From assembly GCA_963773155.1 (NCBI GenBank), contig CAVZAB010000018.1, positions 172,004 to 236,003 of the forward strand: a DNA stretch of 64,000 bases. The letters run 5' to 3'. This document shows, in pieces, positions 28,135 through 37,818 of the stretch. Position numbers and translations under genes: made by a program. Under the pieces are notes generated by a model that did no database searches, was not told the DNA's origin, and worked only from the letters and a program-made list of their open reading frames with translations. Source of the stretch: CAVZAB01 sp963773155. Its GTDB lineage: Bacteria > Pseudomonadota > Alphaproteobacteria > Rhizobiales > Beijerinckiaceae. Within the stretch, counting starts at the first letter, position 1. Each line of letters opens with the position of its first letter.

Positions 28135-29118
28135 ATGATTGGTGCCAAGCCGCTTGGCCAAGCCAACCCGGGTACGGCGCTGCGCCGCTGCCTGACCGGC
28201 GTCCTATTGGCCGCGGCGCTGGCCGCCGGCGTTCCCGCCTCGAGCGAGCCGGCCGGTTTCGACGCTGCGAGAGCCATGGAGGACATTGCCACCCAACTGG
28301 CTTTCGGCAGCCGCGCCATGAGCGAGCCCGGCCACGCGCGGATCGAGGCCCACATCCGTCGCGAACTCGAAGCCGCGGGCTTTGCGGTCGAAGCCGAGGC
28401 CTGGATCGACCGCAGATCGCCCGACCATCCGCTGGCCCTGACCAATCTTATCGCCAGGCAAGATCCTTCGAACCCGCGCCGGGTCGTCCTTGCCACCCAT
28501 TACGACAGCATCATCCGGGCCTATGCCGACAAGGACAATCCGCAAGCGCCGATGCCCGGCGCCAACAATTCGGCCTCCGGCGTGGCCCTGCTGCTGGAAA
28601 CGGCCCGCGCCCTTCACCGCACGGCGGAGCCGCGCTCCTTCGCGCTCGATCTTATTTTTTTCGACGGCGAGGAAGGCCGTCTGTCGCTCGGCGCCGGCGA
28701 CCCCGATTGGGCGGCCCTCGGTTCACCCTATTTTGTCGAGCGTCTCGCGGCCCATTATCCGGCCGGCCCGCCGCTGATGATGATCGATTTCGACATGGTC
28801 TGCTTTGCCCGTTCGGTTTTCCGGCCGGAGCGATTGTCTGTGGGTGCGGCCGGCAAGGCCGGTCTCGAATTCTTCGAAATGGGACGCAAGGCCTTTCCCG
28901 AACACTTCAGCGCGCTACCCCTATCCTATGCGATTTCCGACGATCATTCGGCCTTTGCCGCCCGCGGCGTGCCGAGCTTTCTGGTCATCGGTTTCGAGTA
29001 CGAGCCATTCTTCAACACGACCAAGGATACGCTCGACAAGTGCAGCGCCGGCACGCTGGAGGCGGTCGGCACGACTTTGCTGACGTATTTGCGGCAAGCG
29101 ACGGCGCTCAAACACTGA
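28135..29118 (+). CDS. secreted M28-family peptidase/glutaminyl-cyclase-like protein
   Basis: 327 residues with an N-terminal signal segment (about 19-38). M28 fold landmarks are THYDS (121-125), PGANNSASGVA (141-151), FFDGEEG and SDDHSAF. In this family GAND supplies a zinc-ligand aspartate; here position 145 is Asn (AAT at 28567), so one ligand is changed, while the Glu and His ligands remain. It may be a variant glutaminyl cyclase, a weakened enzyme or a family branch with another metal mode. It follows the membrane half of the split pair by 13 bases, so it may be in the same operon. Confidence 0.78.
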   Translation: MIGAKPLGQANPGTALRRCLTGVLLAAALAAGVPASSEPAGFDAARAMEDIATQLAFGSRAMSEPGHARIEAHIRRELEAAGFAVEAEAWIDRRSPDHPLALTNLIARQDPSNPRRVVLATHYDSIIRAYADKDNPQAPMPGANNSASGVALLLETARALHRTAEPRSFALDLIFFDGEEGRLSLGAGDPDWAALGSPYFVERLAAHYPAGPPLMMIDFDMVCFARSVFRPERLSVGAAGKAGLEFFEMGRKAFPEHFSALPLSYAISDDHSAFAARGVPSFLVIGFEYEPFFNTTKDTLDKCSAGTLEAVGTTLLTYLRQATALKH

Positions 29119-29231
29119 GCATGGCGATCACCTTCTCGCGATTGGCCTGGGTTGGCTTTGACAGGCCGGTCAGCGGCGCGTAGCCAGCACCAGGCCTGCC
29201 GGTTCAGGCGGCAAAGAATGGGGAGCGGGCA

Positions 29232-29837
29232 ATGCGTAAACTTTGGCTGGGCGTCCTCGCTCTGTCGATCGGTTTGGTTGCGGCGGCCGCGGCGCAAACC
29301 GGAACAATGCAACGTTTGCGCGGCGCCGTCGAAAGTTTGCAACGCAATGTTCTGACGCTGCGGACCGAGGACGGCAAAGCCGTGTCGGTCAGTCTCGCCG
29401 ATGACCTGACGGTTGCCGCCGTCGCCAAGGCGAGCCTGTCCGACATCAAGCCGGGCGTCTTCGTCGGGACCGGGGCAGCGATCGAGCCCGGCGGCGGCTT
29501 GCGCGCCGTCCAGATCATCATCTTCCCCGAATCCATGCGGGGCAGAGGCGAGGGCCACCGGCCGTGGACGGCGCTGCCCGAAAGCACGATGACCAATGCG
29601 ACGGTTGCCGAGACGGTCGAGACGGTCGACAGCCACGCGATGACGCTACACTACAACGGCGGCGAGAAGACGATCCTTATTCCGCCCGACGCGACGATTT
29701 TGCGGCTGCTGCCGGCCGATTGGCATGATCTTGGCGCCGGCGTCCGCGTTGCCGTGACGGCCAGCGCCGAGGCAGATGGCACGCTGAAGGCGGCGCAAAT
29801 CGTGGTCGCCAAAGATGACGCTGCGCTGCCCCTCTAG
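29232..29837 (+). CDS. periplasmic DUF5666-like protein
   Basis: 201 residues with a clear signal peptide (cleavage likely near AAAAAQT, residues 17-23). Two similar beta-rich units follow: VESLQRNVLTLRTEDGKAVSVSLADD and VETVDSHAMTLHYNGGEKTILIPPD, each with a later KPGVFV/GAGVRV stretch, resembling OB-like repeats of DUF5666 proteins. Function unknown. It stands 113 bases after the M28 gene on the same strand. Confidence 0.65.
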   Translation: MRKLWLGVLALSIGLVAAAAAQTGTMQRLRGAVESLQRNVLTLRTEDGKAVSVSLADDLTVAAVAKASLSDIKPGVFVGTGAAIEPGGGLRAVQIIIFPESMRGRGEGHRPWTALPESTMTNATVAETVETVDSHAMTLHYNGGEKTILIPPDATILRLLPADWHDLGAGVRVAVTASAEADGTLKAAQIVVAKDDAALPL

Positions 29838-30000
29838 GCGAGCCTGGCGCAAATTTGCTTGTCCATAGCGCACCGGCGACAGCAATTGCGATTGACTCCC
29901 CGGCCAATCTTCAACAGTCTGACGACCGCCTTTGTGCACATGGAATCAGCACATTGGCGAGCAATTGGCGCGGCCAAGACCGGCCAATGGGAGGGCGAAC

Positions 30001-31659
30001 ATGACGGCATCGGGTTCCCTGGGCCATGGATCCTTGGCTGAGGGCGGGCTTTTGGATCGTGCCCGCACGGTAGCTCGGCCTGGCTTCAACCGCTGGCTGG
30101 TCCCCCCCGCCGCGCTGGCGATCCATCTGTGCATCGGCATGGCCTATGGATTCAGCGTATTCTGGCTGCCGCTCGCCCAATCGCTGGGCATCACCAAACC
30201 GGTGCCCTGTCCGCCGGAAAGCACGCTTCTGAGCGCCCTGGTCACGACGAGCTGCGACTGGAAAGTCGCCGATCTCGGCTGGATGTACACCCTATTTTTC
30301 GTTTTTCTCGGCTCGTCGGCGGCGCTATGGGGTGGCTGGCTTGAGCGGGAGGGTCCGCGCAAGGCCGGGGTCGTCTCGGCCCTGTGTTGGTGCGGCGGCC
30401 TGGTCATTTCGGCCTTGGGTGTCTATCTGCACCAATTGTGGATGCTGTGGATCGGCTCTGGCGTGATTGGCGGCATCGGTCTCGGGCTCGGCTACATCTC
30501 GCCGGTGTCGACTCTGGTTAAATGGTTCCCGGACCGGCGCGGCATGGCGACCGGCATGGCGATCATGGGATTTGGCGGCGGCGCCATGATCGGTTCGCCG
30601 CTTGCCCAGGCGCTGATGACCTATTTCAAGTCGGATCTATCGGTCGGCGTCTGGCAGACCTTTCTGGTCATGGCCGCCGGCTATTTCGTCTTCATGATGG
30701 CCGGTGCCTTTGGCTATCGCGTGCCGCCGCCGGGCTGGCGCCCGGAAGGCTGGGTGCCGAAGGTCGATGCCGCGCATGCGATGATCACGACCGGCAATGT
30801 CGATCTCAAGAACGCCTGGAAAACCCCGCAATTCTGGTTGATCTGGCTCGTTCTGTGTCTCAATGTCTCGGCCGGCATCGGCGTCATCGGCATGGCCTCG
30901 CCAATGCTGCAGGAGATCTTTGGCGGCTCGCTGATCGGCCAGCCTGATTTGAAGTTCTCGGCGCTCGATGCCGCCCAAAAGACGCAAATCGCCGGTATAG
31001 CGGCGGGCTTCGCCGGCCTGTTGTCGCTGTTCAACATCGCCGGCCGGTTCTTCTGGGCCTCGCTGTCCGACAGGATCGGCCGCAAGATGACCTATTTCGC
31101 CTTCTTCGGACTCGGCATTTTGCTCTACGCGCTGGCGCCGACCTTTGCCCATTGGGGCTCGCGCGCGCTGTTCGTCGGCGCATTCTGCATCATTCTGTCG
31201 ATGTATGGCGGTGGCTTTGCAACAGTTCCCGCCTATCTCGCCGACATGTTCGGAACCCAATTCGTCGGGGCCATTCACGGCAGGCTGCTGACCGCCTGGT
31301 CGACGGCCGGCATTATCGGACCGGTGGTGGTCAATTATATCCGGGAATTCCAGCTGAAAGCCGGAGTTTCCGGCGAAAAGCTCTATGACAACACTTTGTA
31401 TGTGTTGGCTACGTTCCTGGCAGTCGGCTTTGTCTGCAATGCCCTCGTTCGGCCGGTTGCCGCCAAATGGTTCATGAAGGACGACGAGGTGGCCAAACTG
31501 CAGGCCCGCCAGGCAATCCCCTCGGGACCCTTGGGCAGTCAGGGTATTAGCGGGGGTGGCCTCAGCCCGCTGACCATCCTGGCCTGGGCGGCAGTCGGGA
31601 TCCCGATCCTGTGGGGCGTATGGAAAACGCTGCAAAGCGCGATCAGGATATTCAGCTGA
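30001..31659 (+). CDS. MFS transporter, oxalate/formate antiporter (OFA) family
   Basis: 552 residues, about twelve to fourteen membrane segments. Features of the OFA family include the early HLCIGMAYGFSVFWLPLAQSLG, the inter-helix motif FPDRRGMATGMAIMGFGGGAMIG and SDRIGRKMTYFAFF. Members exchange oxalate for formate or take up small carboxylates. ATG at 30001 is used because gggagggcgaac precedes it. A short hydrophobic segment at the C-terminus (LTILAWAAVGIPILWGVW) follows the canonical core and may be an extra helix. No formyl-CoA or oxalyl-CoA genes lie nearby, so the substrate is open. Confidence 0.85.
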   Translation: MTASGSLGHGSLAEGGLLDRARTVARPGFNRWLVPPAALAIHLCIGMAYGFSVFWLPLAQSLGITKPVPCPPESTLLSALVTTSCDWKVADLGWMYTLFFVFLGSSAALWGGWLEREGPRKAGVVSALCWCGGLVISALGVYLHQLWMLWIGSGVIGGIGLGLGYISPVSTLVKWFPDRRGMATGMAIMGFGGGAMIGSPLAQALMTYFKSDLSVGVWQTFLVMAAGYFVFMMAGAFGYRVPPPGWRPEGWVPKVDAAHAMITTGNVDLKNAWKTPQFWLIWLVLCLNVSAGIGVIGMASPMLQEIFGGSLIGQPDLKFSALDAAQKTQIAGIAAGFAGLLSLFNIAGRFFWASLSDRIGRKMTYFAFFGLGILLYALAPTFAHWGSRALFVGAFCIILSMYGGGFATVPAYLADMFGTQFVGAIHGRLLTAWSTAGIIGPVVVNYIREFQLKAGVSGEKLYDNTLYVLATFLAVGFVCNALVRPVAAKWFMKDDEVAKLQARQAIPSGPLGSQGISGGGLSPLTILAWAAVGIPILWGVWKTLQSAIRIFS

Positions 31660-31726
31660 TGGAGCGTCTGTCGGCGCGCGTCGGGCAGGCGCCTAGCGTT
31701 TGACCGCATCAACAACGGAGGGCAAG

Positions 31727-32383
31727 ATGCGGTTTTTGGGCGGAGTTCTGGTGACGGCCGGCCTTATCATGCTTGCGGGCGCCGCCCAGGCCGAGCAGGC
31801 CAATGATGCAATGTCTTTCTTCGTCACCAGTCGCGGCAATGGCGCCGGCGCGGGATTGGGTGGGCTTGCCGGTGCTGATGCGATCTGCCAGTCACTCGCC
31901 GCGGCTGCTGGAGCCGGGGGGCGAACCTGGCATGCCTATCTCAGCACCCAGGCCGTCGACGGCAGTCCAGCCATAAACGCCCGCGATCGGATCGGGACGG
32001 GACCTTGGAAGAACGCCAAGGGCGCCGTCATCGCTGCCAGCGTCGCCGAACTTCATGCCAACAACAATCTGAACAAAGAAACCGCCCTGACCGAACGTGG
32101 CGACCTGGTCAATGGTCGGACGGACAAGCCGGTTACGCACGACATTCTGACCGGCAGCCGGCCGGATGGGATGGCTTTTCCGCCAGGCGAGGACATGACC
32201 TGTCAGAACTGGACCAGCAACGCCTCGGGCGCCGCAATGGTCGGTCACCACGACCGCCAGGGCCTCACCGACGATCCGCCAGCAAAATCATGGAATTCGT
32301 CGCATGCCTCGCGCGGCTGCGGCCTCGAGGCGCTGCGCAGCACGGGCGGCGCCGGCCTCCTTTACTGCTTTGCCATCAATTGA
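31727..32383 (+). CDS. secreted lectin-like/endostatin-like protein
   Basis: 218 residues with a signal peptide (cut near AQAEQA, about residue 22). The body follows a recognisable bacterial secreted-protein pattern: FFVTSRGNGAGAGLGGLAGADAICQ, RTWHAYLST, ARDRIGTGPW, DILTGSRPDG, TCQNWTSN, VGHHDRQG, SWNSSHASRGC and TGGAGLLYCFA. These proteins resemble the collagen XV/XVIII endostatin (C-type-lectin-like) fold and are often annotated as lectins. Four cysteines could form two disulfides. Role unknown. Confidence 0.72.
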   Translation: MRFLGGVLVTAGLIMLAGAAQAEQANDAMSFFVTSRGNGAGAGLGGLAGADAICQSLAAAAGAGGRTWHAYLSTQAVDGSPAINARDRIGTGPWKNAKGAVIAASVAELHANNNLNKETALTERGDLVNGRTDKPVTHDILTGSRPDGMAFPPGEDMTCQNWTSNASGAAMVGHHDRQGLTDDPPAKSWNSSHASRGCGLEALRSTGGAGLLYCFAIN

Positions 32384-32437
32384 CGCCTGCCGCCCCAGCA
32401 GAACGCGATGACGACCGTCACCCGAATGCCGGGCGAT

Positions 32438-32863
32438 TTGAAGGGCCTTGACCCGAATTTGGGACCGGAGCAGCACGGGGCTGCGCGCCATGGACCATGG
32501 CGACGAGATCGCCAAAGCCGATGCCAATTATCCGGCGCTTGCCCATGCCAAGCGGCTGATCCGGCTGGATGGGCCGTCGCCTTGGTCGACGCCATGTTGT
32601 CCGCACTGCCGCTCGACAGCGGCGCCGGCGACTGCGCCTTTCGGCCGGGCTTTGCCGAGCGGCCCGAGCACCGCGAACCGATCATGAGCGCGTTCGAAGA
32701 TCGCCTGATGCGCTATGATCCGCAGGCGCGCATCGTGCCGCTCTTCGGCCAGGCCTTCTACGAGCGGGTTCGTTCGGCCTATGCGCTGGTCGCTTCCGGC
32801 GAGCGGCGTCTTTACGGCAATCTGATTTTGAAGAAAGGTGTCATCGGGCCGCCGGTTTTCTGA
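32438..32863 (+). CDS. RbsD/FucU-family mutarotase, with two frameshifts
   Basis: Opens with a TTG start (KGLDPNLGPE), shifts frame near 32485 to give the conserved HGDEIAKADANYPALAHAKRLIRLDG, and returns to the first frame near 32570 (ALVDAMLSALPLDS...) through to FYERVRSAYALVASGERRLYGNLILKKG. That C-terminus, ending in the conserved Tyr-Gly-Asn region, is diagnostic of RbsD/FucU pyranase/mutarotases, which speed anomer interconversion of ribose or fucose. Total length (about 141 codons) fits. One extra base and one missing base would explain the two shifts. A remnant of a ribose-type ABC operon lies at 44.4 kb. Confidence 0.72.
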   Translation: MKGLDPNLGPEQHGAARHGPWRRDRQSRCQLSGACPCQAADPAGWAVALVDAMLSALPLDSGAGDCAFRPGFAERPEHREPIMSAFEDRLMRYDPQARIVPLFGQAFYERVRSAYALVASGERRLYGNLILKKGVIGPPVF

Positions 32864-32946
32864 GCGGGCCGACCGGGCGTGGTTTACGGGCTGTTTGCCT
32901 CGATCGATCCGCCGTAGGGTCGCGGCATTTGTCAAGCGGGGGTCTC

Positions 32947-34420
32947 ATGGCGGCGCGGGTGATCCAGGTTCTTCCCTTCGATCTTGTTGTTTTCGGAGGA
33001 ACCGGCGATCTCGCCTATCGCAAGCTCTATCCAGCGTTACTGCGCCGCGATCTCGATGGCCAGATGCGCGAGCCGACGCGTATTCTCGGCGTATCGCGCC
33101 GTGCGATGAGCGATAGCGCCTTTTGCAGCAGCGTCCACGACAATTTGGTCAAATACACGAGCGCAATCGGGCCTGCCGTCATCGAACGATTTTGTGCCCG
33201 GCTGTCCTATCGTGCGATCGACGCCATCGGCGAAGAGGGCTGGGCGGGCCTTGCTGACTGGCTTGCTGAAGCGCCGACCAAAATCCGCGCCTTCTATCTC
33301 GCGACCAGCCCAGATCTGTTCGGCCCGATTGCCGGCAAACTGGCGCGCACGGGTCTCGTCACCGAGCAATCGCGGATTATTGTCGAAAAACCGATCGGCA
33401 TTGATGCGACCTCGGCCGATGTCATCAACGACGCCATAGGCGCAGTTTTTGCCGAACGGCAGATTTTCCGAATCGATCATTATCTCGGCAAGGAGACGGT
33501 CCAGAATTTAATGGCGCTTCGCTTTGCCAACGCCCTTTTCGAACCCCTGTGGAATTCGGCCCATATCGACCATGTCCAGATCACCGTTGCCGAAATCGAT
33601 CGGCGTCGAGACGCGCGGGGCCTATTACGACAAATCCGGCGCGCTGCGCGACATGGTCCAGAACCATATGCTGCAGCTCCTCTGCTTGGTTGCGATGGAG
33701 CCGCCCTCGTCGCTCTCGGCCGATGCGGTCCGCGACGAGAAACTCAAGGTCCTGAAATCGCTGGTGGCGATCGACGAGAGCAATGCCGGCCTCCTGACGG
33801 TGCGCGGCCAATATCGCTCGGGCGCCAGCGACGGCACGCCGGTCCCCGGCTATTTGCAGGAAATCGAGCGACCGGCAAGCGACACCGAGACCTTTGTCGC
33901 TCTCAAACTGGCGATCGCCAATTGGCGCTGGGCCGGGGTGCCCTTCTATCTGCGCACGGGCAAGCGCCTGCCCGAGCGGGTGTCCGAAATCGTCGTCGCC
34001 TACCGGCCCGTCCCCCATTCGATATTCGATCCAAGCGGCGGAATACCGACCCCCAATCGCCTGGTGATTCGTCTGCAGCCCGACGAGGGCATCAAACTCT
34101 GGCTGATGATCAAGGAACCCGGCCCCGGCGGCATGCGCCTGCAGCATGTCCCGCTCGATATGAGTTTTGCCAAAGCCTTTGACGGGCGCACGCCCGATGC
34201 TTACGAGCGGCTTCTCATGGATGTTATCCGCGGCAATGCCACCTTGTTCATGCGGCGCGACGAGGTTGAGACGGCCTGGCGTTGGATCGACCCGATTCGC
34301 GAGGCATGGAGCCGGATGAGCGAACCGCCGCGGCCCTATCATGCCGGCACTTGGGGGCCGGCGGCCTCGATTGCGCTGATCGAGCGCGATGGGCGCACCT
34401 GGCACGAGGAACTCGACTGA
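32947..34420 (+). CDS. zwf: glucose-6-phosphate dehydrogenase, frameshifted
   Basis: Oxidises glucose 6-phosphate to 6-phosphogluconolactone with NADP. N-terminal FGGTGDLAYRKLYPAL coenzyme motif, EKPIG, and the active-site RIDHYLGKETVQNL are present. At about 33597 the frame breaks: gccgaAatcgatcggcgtc has one extra A; without it the protein continues as AESIGVETRGAYYDKSGALRDMVQNH. The rest is uninterrupted to 34420. Joined length is about 490 residues, the normal size. ATG at 32947. hisE follows 55 bases later. Confidence 0.87.
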
Positions 34421-34475
34421 GCAGCAGCGTTCGGCGCCGTTCACAAAGCCGCCATTATCGTCTAACGAAATTCCA

Positions 34476-34845
34476 ATGTCCGACTGCCTCGACAAGCTCT
34501 TTACTGCGATATTGGCTGCTCGCGAGCGCCATCCGTCGACCTCGGAAACCTCGAAATTGTTTCGCGACGGCGTCCAGAAAATGGCCAAGAAACTGGCCGA
34601 GGAGGCAATCGAGGTTGGTCTCGACGCCATGTTGATGCGCCGCGAAGCGGTGATCATTGAACGCCGATCTCCTCTATCACCTCGCCGTGATCTGGGCCGA
34701 ATGCGGGGTCACGCCGCGCGAGGTCGTCGAGGAAATCGACCGGCGCAAGCGCGCCTATGGCTGCCCGGAAAAGCTACCGAAACACGATGGCGGATCCAAT
34801 GTCCACGCGCTCTTGTCGCGGGCCCGGCACAGGGGCAAAAACTAG
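34476..34845 (+). CDS. hisE: phosphoribosyl-ATP pyrophosphatase, frameshifted
   Basis: Second step of histidine biosynthesis. The N-terminal part has the MazG-like pattern FRDGVQKMAKKLAEEAIEVGLDAM with its metal-binding glutamates; near 34660 the frame changes and continues as ADLLYHLAVIWAECGVTPREVVEEID. The gap is explained by one extra or two missing bases (family members usually read ESADLLYHL). Joined length is about 122 residues, normal for HisE. Other his genes are not in the window. Confidence 0.83.
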
Positions 34846-34861
34846 CCAAAGATGCGGCCGC

Positions 34862-36442
34862 CTAATGCCCGCCCGGCGCCGCCGTTTGCGCGCGCCGCAT
34901 CAGCGGCACCAGAAAGACGAGCGCCACAAACAGAAACGTCAAAACGAAAAACACGTCGCCAAGCGACATCACCATCGCCTGCCGCCGCACGATCCGGGCA
35001 AGCTGTTTGGTCGCGGCGAGCTCGGCGATGCTGCCCAAGGGCGACAAACCGTTGGTGAGATTGGTCAGGGTCTCCTCGGCCGCCGTCCGTCCCCAGGCGA
35101 CGCTCTCGTGCAGGCGCTGCAGATGCAGATCCATCCGATCGTTGAGAACGGTGTTGATCAGGGCAAGGCCGACGGCTCCGCCGAAATTGCGGGTCAGATT
35201 GTAGAGGCCGGAAGCATTTTTTAGGCGGTTGAGCGGCAAAGTTCCGAGCGCCAGATTATTGATCGGCACCATGCACAGCATCAGACCGAAGCCGCGCAGC
35301 ATTTGCGGAATGAGCAATTCCCAGAAGTCCCAATCGGCAGTAATGGCCGAGGCCTGCAACGTGCCGATCGCAAACAGGAGAAAGCCCGTCGCAATCATCG
35401 CCCGCGGGTCGACCCTCCCCATCAGGCGGCCGGTAATCGGTGCGGCGACGAACATGCAGGCGCCGGTCACGAACATGGTCTGACCGATCTGCAGTGCCGA
35501 AAAACCGCGCACCCTGGCGAGATAGACGGGATAGAGATAGGTCAGCCCGTAGAGCCCGATCCCCATCACGAAGGAAAACAAGGAACCGGTCCAGAAATTG
35601 CGATCGGCGAAAGCGGTGAGATCGACAATCGGCTGGCGGGCGTTGAAAGCCCGCCAGAAGAACAGAACGCCGCCGAAAATGCCGATGATTCCGGCCAGGA
35701 AAACCGACTGGTCCTGGAACCAATCGTTGGAGGGACCCTCCTCCAACATATATTCGAGGCCGCCGAGAAAAGCAGCCATGGCCAGCAATCCGAACCAATC
35801 GAAATCCTCAAGAAGCGAGAAATCTGGTTCGTCGAAATCGATCAGGACCCAAGTCGTCAGCGTAACCAGGATGCCAGGCACGACATTGACGAGGAACAGC
35901 CAGTGCCAGGAAAAGGCGTCGGTGAGATAGCCGCCAACGGTCGGTCCGATGGTCGGCGCGAGGGTTGCGACGAGGCCGATGATGGGCGCGATGATTGGCT
36001 GCTTGTCGCGCGGAAATATGGCAAAGGCTGCGGCAAAGACGGTCGGGATCATGGCGCCGCCGATGAAACCTTGCAGCGTCCGCCAGACAATCATTTCGTT
36101 GAGCGACGAGGCATTGGCGCACATTACGCTCATCAAGGTGAAGCCGCCGGCTGAAGCCGCGAATGTGTAGCGCGTCGAAAAGGCCCGGCTCAAAAATCCC
36201 GACAATGGGATCATGATCACCTCGGCGATCAGATAGCTCGTCTGGACCCAGGAGATTTCGTCGGCGCTCGCCGACAGGCCGGCCTGAATCTCGGCGAGCG
36301 AGGCAGAGACGATCTGAATATCAAGAATCGCCATGAACATTCCGAAGACCATGGCAATGAAAGTGACGAGCCTGCGCGGGTCAAGCCGCGTCGGCGCCGC
36401 GACCGGGGCGGGCACAATGGCGCGGCCGGTCGGCGCGCTCAT
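34862..36442 (-). CDS. EmrB/QacA-type DHA2 MFS efflux transporter
   Basis: 526 residues with about fourteen membrane segments, as expected for the DHA2 family. The motif region LDIQIVSASLAEIQAGLSASADEISWVQTSYLIAEVIMIPLSGFLS is characteristic of EmrB-like pumps that export hydrophobic drugs together with a membrane-fusion protein. ATG at 36442 is chosen because it comes just after the stop of the emrA-like gene (TAG at 36446-36444), whereas the longer reading would overlap it. Likely regulated by the divergent TetR protein. Confidence 0.88.
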   Translation of the reverse strand: MSAPTGRAIVPAPVAAPTRLDPRRLVTFIAMVFGMFMAILDIQIVSASLAEIQAGLSASADEISWVQTSYLIAEVIMIPLSGFLSRAFSTRYTFAASAGGFTLMSVMCANASSLNEMIVWRTLQGFIGGAMIPTVFAAAFAIFPRDKQPIIAPIIGLVATLAPTIGPTVGGYLTDAFSWHWLFLVNVVPGILVTLTTWVLIDFDEPDFSLLEDFDWFGLLAMAAFLGGLEYMLEEGPSNDWFQDQSVFLAGIIGIFGGVLFFWRAFNARQPIVDLTAFADRNFWTGSLFSFVMGIGLYGLTYLYPVYLARVRGFSALQIGQTMFVTGACMFVAAPITGRLMGRVDPRAMIATGFLLFAIGTLQASAITADWDFWELLIPQMLRGFGLMLCMVPINNLALGTLPLNRLKNASGLYNLTRNFGGAVGLALINTVLNDRMDLHLQRLHESVAWGRTAAEETLTNLTNGLSPLGSIAELAATKQLARIVRRQAMVMSLGDVFFVLTFLFVALVFLVPLMRRAQTAAPGGH

Positions 36443-36443
36443 C

Positions 36444-37685
36444 CTACTGGCCGGTGCCGGCAAGATCGCTCGGCCTTCTGGCAAAGCCAAAGGCATCGAG
36501 GCCGAGCCATTTCACGAGCGAGGGGCGCGGTTCGCCAGCACTGCGCGTCTGCACGCCGACGGTCACCGACATACCCGGTCGCAGCAGACCCTCGGCCGCG
36601 AGTGCCGCGGGGACCGAAATACGGACCGGCAGGCGCTGAACGATTTTGGTGAAATTGCCGGTCGCGTTTTCCGGCGGCAGTAGCGAGAATTCCGCTCCGG
36701 AAGCTGGTGACAAGCTTTCGACCCTGCCCTCGACGTCGCGCGATGCATAGGCATCGACGCCGATCTTGACGGTTTGGCCGGGCTTCAGTCGGCCAAGCTG
36801 GGTTTCCTTGAAATTGGCCTCGACATAGACGCTGTCGAGCGGCACCAGAGCAAGCAGCCGCGAGCCCGGCTGGACATAGGCGCCGGGCTCTGCGACGCGA
36901 TTGCCGACGACGCCGTCGAAGGGTGCCTTGATAATCGTGAAGCTGAGGTCGCGCTCGGCCTTGGCCCGTTCGGTGAGAAGCTCTGCCCTGACGGTTTCGG
37001 CCTCGACGCGCTGCGCCTTGAGAACCTCGAGATTGGCCTGTGCCGCTTCAAGCGCCGCCCGAGCGCTGGTCAGGCTGGCCGCCATATGGTCACGATCGGC
37101 GCGCGCTTGATCGAGATTGGCCTGGGTTCCCGAACCGCTTTTCAGCAGCATTTCGGCGCGCGTAAAGGCAAGGCTGGCGCGATCGGCATCGGCCTGCGCC
37201 GCCGCGATCTGCGCCTTCGCCTGGTCGATCAGGGATTGCTGGGCGATGGCCTGTTTGGCGAACCGGTCGATAGTCGCTTCCTGCTCGATAATCTTGTCAT
37301 TGGCTGCGGCGAGCGCCAGCCGATAATCGCCGTCATCGATCGTCACCAGAACGTCGCCGGCTTTGACAGAGCTGTTTTCGGCGGCCGGAACGCCAGCAAT
37401 AATGCCGGCGATCTTGGCCGCGATGATCGATTTGTCGGCCTTGACATAGGCATCGTCGGTGCTGACGACAAAGCGGCCCTCAACAAACCAATCATAGGCC
37501 TTCCAGCCGCCGAACCCGATGCCCGCGAGCAGGAGAAGCGGCAGCAGCAGCCGGCGCGGGCGCTGTTGCGGGCGCAGGATCTGCACCTCGCCTGGTTGCA
37601 CCATCGTTGCCGGAAGGCCCGCGCCTTCGGCCGGCTCGCGCGCCGGGCCTGGCTTGGTTTGGGTCTCGACACGCTCTTCCATCAC
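36444..37685 (-). CDS. HlyD/EmrA-type periplasmic adaptor
   Basis: 413 residues. One N-terminal membrane anchor (about 45-62), then the HlyD pattern VSTDDAYVKADKSIIAAKIAGIIAGVPAAENSSVKAGDVLVTID, a long coiled-coil hairpin rich in Ala/Gln/Glu (about 125-235), and the second half-motif FDGVVGNRVAEPGAYVQPGSRLLALVPLDSVYVEANFKETQL. It links the EmrB-like pump to an outer-membrane channel. Start at 37685 or 37682 (two Met). First gene of the two-gene operon divergent from tetR. Confidence 0.9.
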   Translation of the reverse strand: MMEERVETQTKPGPAREPAEGAGLPATMVQPGEVQILRPQQRPRRLLLPLLLLAGIGFGGWKAYDWFVEGRFVVSTDDAYVKADKSIIAAKIAGIIAGVPAAENSSVKAGDVLVTIDDGDYRLALAAANDKIIEQEATIDRFAKQAIAQQSLIDQAKAQIAAAQADADRASLAFTRAEMLLKSGSGTQANLDQARADRDHMAASLTSARAALEAAQANLEVLKAQRVEAETVRAELLTERAKAERDLSFTIIKAPFDGVVGNRVAEPGAYVQPGSRLLALVPLDSVYVEANFKETQLGRLKPGQTVKIGVDAYASRDVEGRVESLSPASGAEFSLLPPENATGNFTKIVQRLPVRISVPAALAAEGLLRPGMSVTVGVQTRSAGEPRPSLVKWLGLDAFGFARRPSDLAGTGQ

Positions 37686-37717
37686 AAACTCCGCGCCGGC
37701 GGTTTGGGCCGGCGATG

Positions 37718-37790
37718 ACCGAACGGTTCGTTCAATTGGCGATTGACTTAGCGCGGGCGGGCGCCTAAATCAAGATCGAACCGAACGGTT
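37718..37790. promoter_or_regulatory. two direct copies of accgaacggtt, likely TetR operator
   Basis: Two identical 11-base elements (37718-37728 and 37780-37790) lie between the divergent emrA-like and tetR genes; a near-palindromic core (CGAAC-G-GTTCG) is visible in the first. TetR-family repressors of efflux pumps commonly bind such sites between divergent genes. Assignment is inference. Confidence 0.55.
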
Positions 37791-37818
37791 TGGTCATCAC
37801 TTTTTGAGCGGAACAGCC

